This document shows positions 54,597 through 62,228 of a stretch of DNA of 64,000 nucleotides, in pieces (the stretch's first letter is position 1; every line of letters begins with the position of its first letter). The stretch lies in the NCBI RefSeq assembly GCF_001636315.1, contig NZ_KV440949.1, forward strand, positions 3,218,973 to 3,282,972, given 5' to 3'. A model generated the notes under the pieces. It did no database searches. It was not told the origin of the DNA and worked only from the letters and a program-made list of their open reading frames with translations. The position numbers and the translations under genes are program-made. Origin of the DNA: Neobacillus mesonae. GTDB lineage: Bacteria; Bacillota; Bacilli; Bacillales; Cytobacillaceae.

Positions 54597-55304
54597 TTAC
54601 GTAGTCTTAATGACTTGTTTTCCTTTGCTAAAGATTTTTTCTAATTTTAAGAAGAGCTGCTCAATCACAATCGAGATCACCCAGTAAATGACAGATAGGG
54701 CAAGATAGGTTTCGAGTGCATGGGCATTAAAGCGGCCGTCGATGATCAGGCTTGCTTTTCCCATGACATCGATTAATCCAATGGTATATGCCAATGAGCC
54801 TTCTTTAATTAATTCCAACAAGCTGTTACCGAAGTTTGGCAGGGCGACAACAAAAGCCTGTGGAAAAATAATTCTTCGGTAGGCCTGAAAATTGCTGAGC
54901 CCGACACTTACTGCTGCCTCGTATTGACCTTTATCAATCGATTGATAGGCAGAACGGATCACCTCAGCCATGGCCGCAGCAAATTGCAGTGAAAAGGTAA
55001 TGACAATAAAAACGAGTTTATCAACGTTATCAAGCAATAAGCCGAAGTTTTCAGCCAAAGCCGGTAAGCCGTAATAAACTAAGAAAAGCAGCACAATAGA
55101 CGGCGTACAGCGTAATGCTGTGATATAGCCGTTTGCCACTTTTTGGGCAATCTTGCTATTTCCTAATTTCATTGCTGCTAGAATAAACCCGAGAACCGTG
55201 CCGAAAAGGACCGAAAGACCAGCTACAAGAAAAGTCACTTTAACATAAGGGAGTAACATAGGGAACGACTCCCATATGAAGCTTTCATTAAAATATTTCT
55301 CCAT
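54597..55304 (-). CDS. Amino-acid ABC transporter permease (TcyL-like)
   Basis: 235 aa, about five helices. EAAVSVGLSNFQAYRRIIFP is the EAA loop and GYITALRCTPSIVLLFLVYY the gate segment. Paired with the next permease (12-nt gap) and preceded by an intercistronic hairpin that may lower its expression relative to the binding protein. Confidence 0.9.
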   Translation of the reverse strand: MEKYFNESFIWESFPMLLPYVKVTFLVAGLSVLFGTVLGFILAAMKLGNSKIAQKVANGYITALRCTPSIVLLFLVYYGLPALAENFGLLLDNVDKLVFIVITFSLQFAAAMAEVIRSAYQSIDKGQYEAAVSVGLSNFQAYRRIIFPQAFVVALPNFGNSLLELIKEGSLAYTIGLIDVMGKASLIIDGRFNAHALETYLALSVIYWVISIVIEQLFLKLEKIFSKGKQVIKTT

Positions 55305-55350
55305 GTTTTACCCTCAACTTTTTCATGTGATTTGAGTATTAAAGTTTTAC

Positions 55351-55390
55351 ATAAAAATCTGTCACTCTCTTGGTTGTGGGAGAGTGACAG
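55351..55390 (-). terminator. Intercistronic attenuator between binding protein and permeases
   Basis: On the minus strand CTGTCACTCTC / GAGAGTGACAG, an 11-bp stem with a 10-nt loop, then ATTTTTAT. Placed as expected for partial termination, which gives an excess of the binding protein. Confidence 0.75.
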
Positions 55391-55396
55391 GCATTA

Positions 55397-56260
55397 TTAT
55401 CGCTTAGCAGAATCTAATACTTCGAATAAATCTCTGCCATAGAATTTTTTACTTAATTCATTTGGTTTCTTTTCTTCCTTTAACTTTTTCATGGCTTGGT
55501 CAAAGGCATCGGCAAATTTCTGTTCCTTTTTATTAAACAGAGGCCACGTTTTAATCACGGCAAACTCGTTATAAACCACATCATCCTTTAAGTTATAGTA
55601 AGGACCGTTTTTATCGAGAACCTGCTTCTTGAAGGCACCCTCAATAATAACACCGCCGTCCACGCGTCCTTCGTTTACCCACTGGACGACATCGACTGTA
55701 AACGCATCTCCAGCCTTTAATTTCACCTTATTATCCGGATGTGCTTTGTTATATTCATCAATGACGGTATATTGCGCATTGTTTGCAGCAATTGGGGCTA
55801 AAGTAAATTTCTTAGAAGCAAAGTCTTCGAGTGTTTTGACGTCTTCATTTTTCTTTTTTAAGACAAGGCCGGTACTGCTAAGACCAAGGAATTCCTTCGG
55901 GTAGATAAACTTCTTTGTTCTTTCCTCAGTCCAGAAGGCATTTTTTACCCCTACCTGATATTTTCCTTGTTCAACCCCTAAAAGCAGGTCATCACTTGAG
56001 GTACCGACAAATTCAAATTTGTAATCCGGAAGTAATTCATCCACAAGCTTCATGACTTCCACATCATAGCCGGTTGGATTTCCATTTTGGTCTAGATAGG
56101 ACATCGGTTTTGATGCCTGATCAAACGCAACCTTTACTGTCCGTACTTTTGCATCGCTGCTATCCTTAGACGAGGATGCAGAGCTGGTGCCGCAGCCAGC
56201 AAGCAGCGCCATTAAGGCAAGCCCTGTTGCCGCTGTTTTTAAAAAATTTTTCGTTTTCAT
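55397..56260 (-). CDS. Amino-acid (cystine-type) ABC transporter substrate-binding lipoprotein
   Basis: 287 aa SBP family 3 lipoprotein; lipobox LLAGC with C23. FDQASKPMSYLDQNGNPTGY, then DVEVMKLV, form the N-lobe, and EGRVDGGVIIEG a C-lobe strand. The gene order SBP, permease, permease, ATPase matches Bacillus TcyJKLMN (cystine and other sulfur amino acids), and the upstream flavoprotein supports a sulfur role. Ligand is inferred, not shown. Confidence 0.88.
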   Translation of the reverse strand: MKTKNFLKTAATGLALMALLAGCGTSSASSSKDSSDAKVRTVKVAFDQASKPMSYLDQNGNPTGYDVEVMKLVDELLPDYKFEFVGTSSDDLLLGVEQGKYQVGVKNAFWTEERTKKFIYPKEFLGLSSTGLVLKKKNEDVKTLEDFASKKFTLAPIAANNAQYTVIDEYNKAHPDNKVKLKAGDAFTVDVVQWVNEGRVDGGVIIEGAFKKQVLDKNGPYYNLKDDVVYNEFAVIKTWPLFNKKEQKFADAFDQAMKKLKEEKKPNELSKKFYGRDLFEVLDSAKR

Positions 56261-56343
56261 TTTTCATAACCCCTCTTTTATTTAATATTTTTAGAAAATC
56301 AAGTTTATATATTAATCATATGTGAATAGTTGGTTTTAGGTTT

Positions 56344-56383
56344 AAAAAAGATGGCCCTCCTTTTGAAAGGCAGGGGAGAGCCC
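56344..56383 (-). terminator. Terminator-like hairpin between flavoprotein and binding-protein genes
   Basis: On the minus strand GGCTCTCC / GGAGGGCC (with G-U) followed by ATCTTTTTT. Suggests the ABC genes also have their own promoter. Confidence 0.6.
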
Positions 56384-56398
56384 CATAACCGTCGTGAT

Positions 56399-57574
56399 CT
56401 ATACTTGCTCTGTAGATATTATTTTCTCTTGTTCAATCGCAGCTAAGGCTAATTTTTTTATGGTCATATCGTCCATTGGCGGGTTGTGGAGTCCAGCCCT
56501 TACATCCCGATAATATTGTTGTAATGGGTTGCTGCGCTGTAAGCTTTTCGCTCCGACAATCCGCATCGCTTTATCAACAATCGAAATGGCCGAATTGGTG
56601 ACAACATGTTTAACTACTCCGAGTTCATTTGTAATATGCTTTCTTTGTGATTCGTTATCATATGCGGATGCAACGCTATAAATAAGGTGTCTTGCATTAA
56701 TTAATTCTAAATCAATTTCGCCTATAAGCTGCTGGACATTTGGCAGCTGGCTGATTGGTCCGTTTAAACTATTCGGCGAATGATGATTGGCAAAATGTAC
56801 CGCATAATCACGGGCAGCCTTGGCTACACCGAGATAACAGGCTGGGATATGAAGAATCCATCCATTTATTTTGCCGCCGCTCGGTAGTTCCGGAAGCTCA
56901 ACGAGTCTGGATTGATCCACTTTCACATTTTCCAGCACAAGGTCATGACTAGCGGTGCCCCGCATGGAGATAACATCCCAAGTTTCATCAATGGTCAGTC
57001 CGGGGCTATCCTTATGAATGAGAAAAAAGCCCACCTTTTGTTTTTCTTCAATCCAGGCGGATGTTAGGAAATAAGTTAATACTGGCGATGCTGTAGTAAA
57101 GATTTTACGGCCATTCAACACCCAGGCTCCATCTTTTTTTACCGCATATGTTCCGGGGCGCCCGCCTCTAGTTGGACTTCCTGTTTGAGCTTCGCTGACG
57201 GAACGGTTGACTAATGCGCCGTTAAGGACCTCTTTTGCAAAAAATTGCAGTTTTTCTTCCGGCCAAAGTTTTTTTTCAAAAATTTCTCCGACGACTCCAA
57301 GGTTCCAGCCGATGGACAATGCTGTACTGCTGTCGATGCTTGCCAGTGTCTCTTGGAACAGGACCATATCATATACCTTTAATCCTTCGCCGCCATAAGC
57401 CTTTGGAACGGTAATACTCGGATAGCCCATTTTTACGAGATCATGAATATTTTCTTCGGGGAAAATAGCCAAGTCATCGGAAATGACGCCTCGTTTATGA
57501 AACTCTTCTTTGTTTTTTCGTAATTTATCCACCCATAATCGCTGACTTTCTGTTTTAACGAATAGATCATTCAA
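56399..57574 (-). CDS. Acyl-CoA dehydrogenase-fold flavoprotein (SfnB/DszC-like monooxygenase candidate)
   Basis: 391 aa. The N-terminal helical domain contains YPSITVPKAYGGEGLKVYDM. The beta domain has RSVSEAQTGSPTRGG, SPVLTYFLTSAW and VISMRGTASHDLVLENVKVD. The C-terminal helical part ends HNPPMDDMTIKKLA. Sequence and lack of an obvious acyl-CoA base fit the flavin monooxygenase-like branch (DszC, SfnB) linked to organosulfur use in several bacteria, rather than fatty-acid oxidation. It lies directly upstream, on the same strand, of a cystine-type ABC transporter, which supports sulfur scavenging. Start ATG follows GGGAGGGATC. Confidence 0.8.
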   Translation of the reverse strand: MNDLFVKTESQRLWVDKLRKNKEEFHKRGVISDDLAIFPEENIHDLVKMGYPSITVPKAYGGEGLKVYDMVLFQETLASIDSSTALSIGWNLGVVGEIFEKKLWPEEKLQFFAKEVLNGALVNRSVSEAQTGSPTRGGRPGTYAVKKDGAWVLNGRKIFTTASPVLTYFLTSAWIEEKQKVGFFLIHKDSPGLTIDETWDVISMRGTASHDLVLENVKVDQSRLVELPELPSGGKINGWILHIPACYLGVAKAARDYAVHFANHHSPNSLNGPISQLPNVQQLIGEIDLELINARHLIYSVASAYDNESQRKHITNELGVVKHVVTNSAISIVDKAMRIVGAKSLQRSNPLQQYYRDVRAGLHNPPMDDMTIKKLALAAIEQEKIISTEQV

Positions 57575-57625
57575 TCATGATCCCTCCCTAAGTGTATAAT
57601 TCCGATTGGTTTTATTGGATTAATG

Positions 57626-57639
57626 ATAACGAAGGTTAT
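57626..57639. promoter_or_regulatory. Small inverted repeat upstream of the flavoprotein gene
   Basis: ATAAC-GAAG-GTTAT lies about 52 nt before the start codon in the divergent region. Possible operator for the sulfur/amino-acid locus; the regulator is unknown. Confidence 0.3.
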
Positions 57640-57904
57640 AATAGCTGTCAAGACTTTTAATTGACTCTTATTACTATTCACACTATTTATGTGGAAAAAA
57701 GATGGTTTTTACTATAATAATATTGTTTATTTGACAATTTAGTGACGATTCCTCCTTTTGGCGGTGCATTGATTCAATGGTCCTGCATTATGTGGTAAGA
57801 TAGATGGAGGAAAATAAATGAAACTATTGGCTGGCGGACAAAGGCAGTCCATATTATGTTATTATTACAATAGATTTTCCGACCATTTTGGGGGAGGTAA
57901 TGAA

Positions 57905-58846
57905 ATGAGGGAGGAAAGCTTTGCGTCTCCACGTCTTGATGGAAAAGCAGCTTTTTCTGATAAACGAAACATTTCTACTTTGTTAACGGATTTGAGGCTT
58001 TTATTTAAAGGTCCTGTATTAATAGCGAATGCTCTTCCTGTACTGACCGGTTTTTGGCTGGCGATTTATTTTACAGGCGGGTCCTTAAGTGGTTACTTGG
58101 ATTTGTTTCTTTTGACGATTATCGGCAGTACGCTGGTGATGGCGGGGGCACTCGTTATCAATAACTGGTACGATGTCGATATTGATACAATTATGGATCG
58201 GACAAAAAAACGGCCAACGGTTACGGGACATTTTTCGCTGAAGGCTGTTTTAATGCTGGGCATCGTTTTGACGGTCCTCGGTTTTGCCATGCTGATGTTT
58301 ACCACATGGGAAGCCGTGATTTATGCGTTTATTGGCTGGTTTACCTACTGCATTTTGTATACAATGTGGTCAAAGCGGCGCTATACATTAAATACCGTTA
58401 TTGGGAGTATATCAGGGGCTGTTACCCCGTTGATCGGCTGGGCCGCGGTGGACACAAGTTACCATGTCGTTCCGATTATGCTGGCGCTGATTATTTTTGT
58501 TTTTCAAATGCCGCATACGTTTGCGATTGCGATGAAAAAGTATGAAGAATACAAAGCTGCTGGTGTCGCGATGCTTCCAGTGGTCTACGGATTTACGATG
58601 ACAAAGCGGCAGATGGCTGTATATATTGCCTGCTTGCTTCCACTGCCATTCTATCTTGGTTCGCTGGGAGTTACCTTTGTGGTATTAGCAACTTTGCTGA
58701 ATGTGGCCTGGCTGGCAGTTAGTATTTATGGCTTTTTCACAAAAGATGACATGAAATGGGCACATGTGATGTTTCTGTGCTCAGTAAACTATATTACCAT
58801 CTTGTTCGTGATGGCAATTGTTGTGACATTGCCGGTATTTAATTAA
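57905..58846 (+). CDS. ctaB: Protoheme IX farnesyltransferase (UbiA family)
   Basis: 313 aa integral membrane prenyltransferase making haem O from haem B. The first Asp-rich motif is NNWYDVDIDTIMDRTKKRP (residues 86-104) and the second region is FQMPHTFAIAMKKYEEYKAA, typical of CtaB/CyoE, with about nine membrane helices. ATG 57905 has GGGAGG 8 nt upstream. An in-frame ATG at 57818, also with GGAGG 8-9 nt upstream, would add 29 residues not typical of the family. The gene is alone, away from cta oxidase genes, so it may be a second copy. Confidence 0.9.
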   Translation: MREESFASPRLDGKAAFSDKRNISTLLTDLRLLFKGPVLIANALPVLTGFWLAIYFTGGSLSGYLDLFLLTIIGSTLVMAGALVINNWYDVDIDTIMDRTKKRPTVTGHFSLKAVLMLGIVLTVLGFAMLMFTTWEAVIYAFIGWFTYCILYTMWSKRRYTLNTVIGSISGAVTPLIGWAAVDTSYHVVPIMLALIIFVFQMPHTFAIAMKKYEEYKAAGVAMLPVVYGFTMTKRQMAVYIACLLPLPFYLGSLGVTFVVLATLLNVAWLAVSIYGFFTKDDMKWAHVMFLCSVNYITILFVMAIVVTLPVFN

Positions 58847-58851
58847 ATAAG

Positions 58852-58882
58852 AGACCCCGTCGAGGATCGGCAGGGTCTTTTC
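58852..58882 (+). terminator. Terminator after ctaB
   Basis: AGACCC / GGGTCT plus inner pairs, then TTTTCT. Confidence 0.7.
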
Positions 58883-58889
58883 TATAGTT

Positions 58890-59521
58890 TTGGAGGGGCT
58901 AGGTGCCCGAGCAGATTATTTTTTCTGGATTCCGGTTGTATAAATGCATTCTATGTGCCCGAAAGTCGGATTTTTCCCGGTAGCCGGTAGAATAGAATAG
59001 CGTTCTATGCGCCCGCCGGATGGAATTTCCCCGGTAGCCGGTCGAATAGAAGCGTTCTACGTGCCTGAACAGTAGTATTTTTCCTGGTTTCGGTCACGTA
59101 GAGGCATTCTACGTGACCGAACGGTAGCATTTTTCGTGTTTCTGGTCACCTAGAGGGGTTCTACGTGCCCCAAACGGCGGTCTTTTCGTGTTTCTGGTCA
59201 CGTAAAGGCACTCTATATGCCCGAATGGCGGATTTTACCCGGTTTCCGGTAACATAGAAGCGTTCTATGCGCCCGCTCGAAGGATTTTCCCCGGTAGCGG
59301 GTCGAATAGGAGCGTTCTATGCGCCCGGCGGATGGATTTTACCCGGTAGCCGGTCGAACAGAAGCGTTCTACGTGCCTGAACAGTAGTATTTTTCTTGGC
59401 TTCGGTCACGTAGAGGGGTTCTACGTGACCAAAGGGCGGTATTTTTCTTACTTCGGGTAACGTAGAACCGGTCTAAGTATCCCGAAGAACCATTTTTCCC
59501 AGCCTTCGGTCACATAGACAG
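58890..59521. repeat. Tandem array of about 12 palindromic units with exact 52-bp period
   Basis: A recurring unit with consensus near CGGTCACGTAGAAGCG, TTCTACGTGCCCGAA and a T-rich tract. The TTCTA-like landmark occurs at 58897, 58949, 59003, 59055, 59107, 59159, 59211, 59263, 59315, 59367, 59419 and 59471: 52 bp apart everywhere except one 54-bp step. Several units are strong palindromes (GGTCACGTAGA / TCTACGTGACC at 59093 and 59405; CTTCGGG..TAGA / TCTA..CCCGAAG at 59451). It fills the space between ctaB and dapA. Period 52 is not a multiple of 3 and stops abound, so it is not coding. Both palindrome and spacer are conserved, unlike CRISPR. Confidence 0.9.
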
Positions 59522-59557
59522 CACCATTAACCCCATACAAAAACTCCCTAAAAAACC

Positions 59558-60433
59558 CTACACCGTTACCCCCGGAAGCAGACTCTGTAAAGCTTGTTCC
59601 TCTTCTTCATTTAGCTCCACCAATGGCAGGCGGACACCGCCAACCGGTACCCCCATCATATTCAAGGCGGCTTTTACCGGAGTTGGATTTGGTGCTGCGA
59701 ATAAGCCTTTCATAATCGGAAGCAGACGACGGTGTGCCGCAGCAGCACCTTGAATATCACCGCATCTAAACTGGTTAATCATTTCCTGCATTTCATTGCC
59801 GATAATATGCGATGCAACCGAAATAACGCCAGCGCCGCCAATCGATAAAACGGGGATTGTCAAAGCATCATCACCGCTGAACAGTAGGAAATCTTCCGGT
59901 GTTCTCTCGATGATTTCGGCCATCACATCTAAATTGCCGCTTGCTTCTTTAACAGCAACGATATTATCAATCTCTGACAGACGAACAATCGTATCTGCAG
60001 ACATGTTCACAGATGTCCGCCCTGGGATATTATAAAGCATAATTGGTAGTGATGTTGATTCTGCAATAGCCTTGAAATGCTGGTATAAACCTTCCTGTGA
60101 CGGCTTGTTATAGTAAGGCACAACAAGCATAATTCCATCTACACCGGCTTCTTCGGCCTTTTTCGTCAAAGCGATTGATGCTCTTGTGTTATTGGAGCCC
60201 GTTCCGGCAATGACAGGCACTCTGCCAGCTGCAGCTTCTACAACTAATTGAAACAATTCCACTTTTTCTTCAGTCGTTAAGGTAGGGGATTCGCCGGTTG
60301 TCCCGGAAACCACCAATCCTTCCGTACCAGTAGCAATTAAGTGATTTACTAAATTTTTTACAGCGTTAACGTCAACCTCGCCCTGTTGGTCAAATGGTGT
60401 AACCATTGCGGTTAAAACTTGGCCAAATTTCAT
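59558..60433 (-). CDS. dapA: 4-hydroxy-tetrahydrodipicolinate synthase
   Basis: 291 aa cytosolic aldolase-fold enzyme condensing pyruvate and aspartate semialdehyde, the first committed step of lysine/DAP and dipicolinate synthesis. K162 (AVKEASGN) forms the Schiff base. Y134 is in MLYNIPGRT and the Thr pair in SGTTGESPTL. ATG 60433 lies 6 nt after AAGGGTG; upstream in-frame codons overlap that site. Regulated by a lysine riboswitch and terminator upstream. Here it is monocistronic rather than in the asd-dapG-dapA cluster usual in Bacillus, so a second dapA may exist elsewhere. Confidence 0.96.
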   Translation of the reverse strand: MKFGQVLTAMVTPFDQQGEVDVNAVKNLVNHLIATGTEGLVVSGTTGESPTLTTEEKVELFQLVVEAAAGRVPVIAGTGSNNTRASIALTKKAEEAGVDGIMLVVPYYNKPSQEGLYQHFKAIAESTSLPIMLYNIPGRTSVNMSADTIVRLSEIDNIVAVKEASGNLDVMAEIIERTPEDFLLFSGDDALTIPVLSIGGAGVISVASHIIGNEMQEMINQFRCGDIQGAAAAHRRLLPIMKGLFAAPNPTPVKAALNMMGVPVGGVRLPLVELNEEEEQALQSLLPGVTV

Positions 60434-60490
60434 CATTCTCACCCTTTTAAAAATTTTTTAAAAAAAATTAGAGGGATTAGGCCGTTCAAT

Positions 60491-60546
60491 ATCAACGCAA
60501 AAAAGCAGCAATGAAGGGGGTCCCCGAGGGTTCCCATCGCTGCTGC
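60491..60546 (-). terminator. Expression-platform terminator of the lysine riboswitch
   Basis: On the minus strand GCAGCAGCGATGGGAACCC pairs with GGGGG..TTCATTGCTGC, then TTTTTTGCG. Directly downstream of the aptamer and upstream of dapA. Confidence 0.88.
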
Positions 60547-60578
60547 AGTAGAAACATATAAATTACAAGTTCCCATGC

Positions 60579-60754
60579 GTGAGATAGCCCTCCATATAGT
60601 TTCCTATATGACAATCCTGTGCTTGTTCAACACAGAACCAGCATCAAGAACAATGAGTTTCTTGATACTTCGGCAAATTCCCCTTTCCATAACTATCACA
60701 GGATCTCATTATCCTCAAATTATGTACTAATGGTTTTTGCGCCTCTATCCTCAC
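60579..60754 (-). ncRNA. Lysine riboswitch (L box)
   Basis: On the minus strand the conserved 5' block GTGAGGATAGAGGCGC is followed by AGTA, AAGGGGAATTTGCCGAAG and GGAGGGCTATCTCAC, the L-box core in correct order. P1 forms between GTGAGGATAG (60745-60754) and CTATCTCAC (60579-60587). Lysine binding favours the terminator and lowers dapA. Confidence 0.95.
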
Positions 60755-60793
60755 TTCAAAAGGTTTGAAGTAAGAAAATATCTAATTGATTGT

Positions 60794-60822
60794 AATATAA
60801 CAGAATATTCTAGGTAATTCAA
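60794..60822 (-). promoter_or_regulatory. Sigma-A promoter of the dapA leader
   Basis: Minus strand TTGAAT (60817-60822), 17-nt spacer, TATATT (60794-60799). It starts the leader about 30 nt before the L box. Confidence 0.65.
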
Positions 60823-61055
60823 GGGATATAGCAATTTGTCGAAAAGATATTTAGAAATTAAGAGTTTCGCTATTTGGGTTTTCCATGGTAGAGGAGAAAT
60901 GTGGAAAAGAAAATTCCGCAGCGAAAACATTGCAGGCCAAATAATGGCTGCAGCTTTTGACGATGCTCGCTGCTATTTATTATTGACGATTTTTCCAAAA
61001 AAAGTTTACTATAATTTTGAAACACAGAGGATAGGTTTGAGGTGAAAAAGTCAAC

Positions 61056-61261
61056 ATGAATTTACCAAAGGATTTTCAAACCAAAATGGCAGGGATTCCC
61101 GTGAAATCTTGGCTTACTTGGAAGGCGAGTCGCTGATGGTTGTTGGTTCAAAAGGCTGGTACCTTGTAGACGTCGATGGTTTTTCTATTGGCTGGGGCAA
61201 GCTGTCTGAGCAAGTGTTGAAAAACCATTATCCAAAGGGGTTAAGATGGCTGGCAAAATAA
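61056..61261 (+). pseudogene. RsmF/NOP2-type rRNA methyltransferase remnant (N-terminus joined to C-terminal PUA-like end)
   Basis: ATG 61056 opens MNLPKDFQTKMAG, like the N-terminus of RsmF/NOP2 m5C methyltransferases. In the -1 frame from about 61090 to TAA 61261 it reads REILAYLEGESLMVVGSKGW, then VDGFSIGWGKLSEQ and LKNHYPKGLRW. The last block is the hallmark of the PUA-like C-terminal domain of these roughly 450-aa proteins. The whole catalytic middle is missing and the frames disagree, so this is a dead gene. Homology is called by eye. Confidence 0.65.
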
Positions 61262-61304
61262 AAATTAGGGAAATCTTTTGAAAAATCTTTCAATCGTGAA
61301 ATCG

Positions 61305-61332
61305 TTTACAAATTATTTATGTATGCTATAAT
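61305..61332 (+). promoter_or_regulatory. Promoter of the PTS operon
   Basis: TTTACA (61305-61310), 16-nt spacer, TATAAT (61327-61332), just upstream of the RAT element. Confidence 0.65.
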
Positions 61333-61350
61333 AAAGGTAATTAAATTATT

Positions 61351-61384
61351 GATCACATGTTACTGATACGATCAGGCATGGTGG
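61351..61384 (+). promoter_or_regulatory. RAT (ribonucleic antiterminator) for a GlcT-type PRD protein
   Basis: ATGTTACTGATACGATCAGG closely matches the RAT of Bacillus ptsG (TTACTGAT-x-CGATCAGGCATG). It overlaps the 5' arm of the following terminator, as required for BglG-family antitermination. Confidence 0.85.
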
Positions 61385-61436
61385 TAAAACGGATGGTTTA
61401 TTTTGGCCTGTCTGTTATACTGCCATGCCTTTTTGT
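61374..61436 (+). terminator. Leader terminator controlled by RAT
   Basis: AGGCATGG..GTA pairs with TAC..CCATGCCT, then TTTTT. Mutually exclusive with the RAT hairpin. Confidence 0.85.
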
Positions 61437-61530
61437 GTTTTAATTAATGTGTTTAAAGCAGGCTGATTAGGAAAATAGTATTAATAATCATGGCCTTGTT
61501 TCAATATGACATAGTAAAGGAGATAAAAAA

Positions 61531-62019
61531 ATGTTCAATTTTTTTAAAAAAGGAAAGTCACAAGCTTTAGATATCTATGCACCGGTTAATGGGGATATTT
61601 TGCGGATTGAGGATGTTCCAGATCCCGTATTCAGTCAAAAAATGATGGGTGAAGGGGCCGCAGTAATGCCTAATGGCGGAAATATCGTGGCTCCGGTTAA
61701 TGGCAAAGTGCTCCAGGTTGCTCCAACTAAGCATGCGATTGGCCTTCTAGCAGATGATGGAACGGAAATATTGATTCATGTCGGCTTAGAGACCGTCGCA
61801 CTAAATGGCGAGGGCTTTAAACCTGCTGTTAAGGAAGGGGATAAAGTATCCGTTGGGCAGCTGTTACTGGAGGTTGACTGGGACTTTGTTGGCGCAAATG
61901 CCGTAAGTACAGTTACCCCAATCGTAATCACAAATAGCCAAGGAAGCGGCAAGGATTATGTTACAACAGAGGAGAAAACCGCTGTTGCAGGCGAAACGGT
62001 TATCATTAACGTTAAATAA
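61531..62019 (+). CDS. PTS glucose-type EIIA protein (Crr family)
   Basis: 162 aa stand-alone EIIA-Glc domain. APVNGDILRIEDVPDPVFSQ is the N-terminal signature. The phosphoryl-accepting His is H83 in ILIHVGLETV and the partner His is H68 in TKHAIGL. It relays phosphate from HPr to the EIIB domain of the next gene. ATG with AAAGGAG upstream. First gene after the RAT/terminator leader. Confidence 0.94.
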   Translation: MFNFFKKGKSQALDIYAPVNGDILRIEDVPDPVFSQKMMGEGAAVMPNGGNIVAPVNGKVLQVAPTKHAIGLLADDGTEILIHVGLETVALNGEGFKPAVKEGDKVSVGQLLLEVDWDFVGANAVSTVTPIVITNSQGSGKDYVTTEEKTAVAGETVIINVK

Positions 62020-62032
62020 TTTTAAAAAAATA

Positions 62033-62112
62033 TGGCTTTGTTAAAGGGCAATGTTGGTATTTGTAGCTCTGTTGATTAGAGCCGAAATCAACAGCCTGGT
62101 TTAACAAAGCCA
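62033..62112. repeat. 80-bp MITE-like inverted repeat inside the PTS operon
   Basis: Perfect 13-bp terminal inverted repeats TGGCTTTGTTAAA (62033-62045) and TTTAACAAAGCCA (62100-62112) with a nested hairpin CTGTTGATT / AATCAACAG (62069-62094). It lies between the EIIA and EIICB genes. It may be a small non-autonomous element or an RNA processing/attenuation structure. Confidence 0.7.
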
Positions 62113-62228
62113 AAATAAAAATTTTAAGGAGGTGGTTGCCTTCCCGTTGCTAAACGGTTTATAAATCTGCTGTAGGATTTTTGTGATGGACTTATTTTTT
62201 TAATTAAATTTCTTAGGGGGTAATGGAG

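Noticed and set aside
58890-59521. CRISPR array
   Set aside because: The sequence between palindromes is as conserved as the palindromes, there are no unique spacers, and no cas genes are nearby.
60836-61045. 69-codon frame starting with TTG upstream of the RsmF remnant
   Set aside because: No ribosome site, adjoins the divergent dapA promoter, and no family resemblance.
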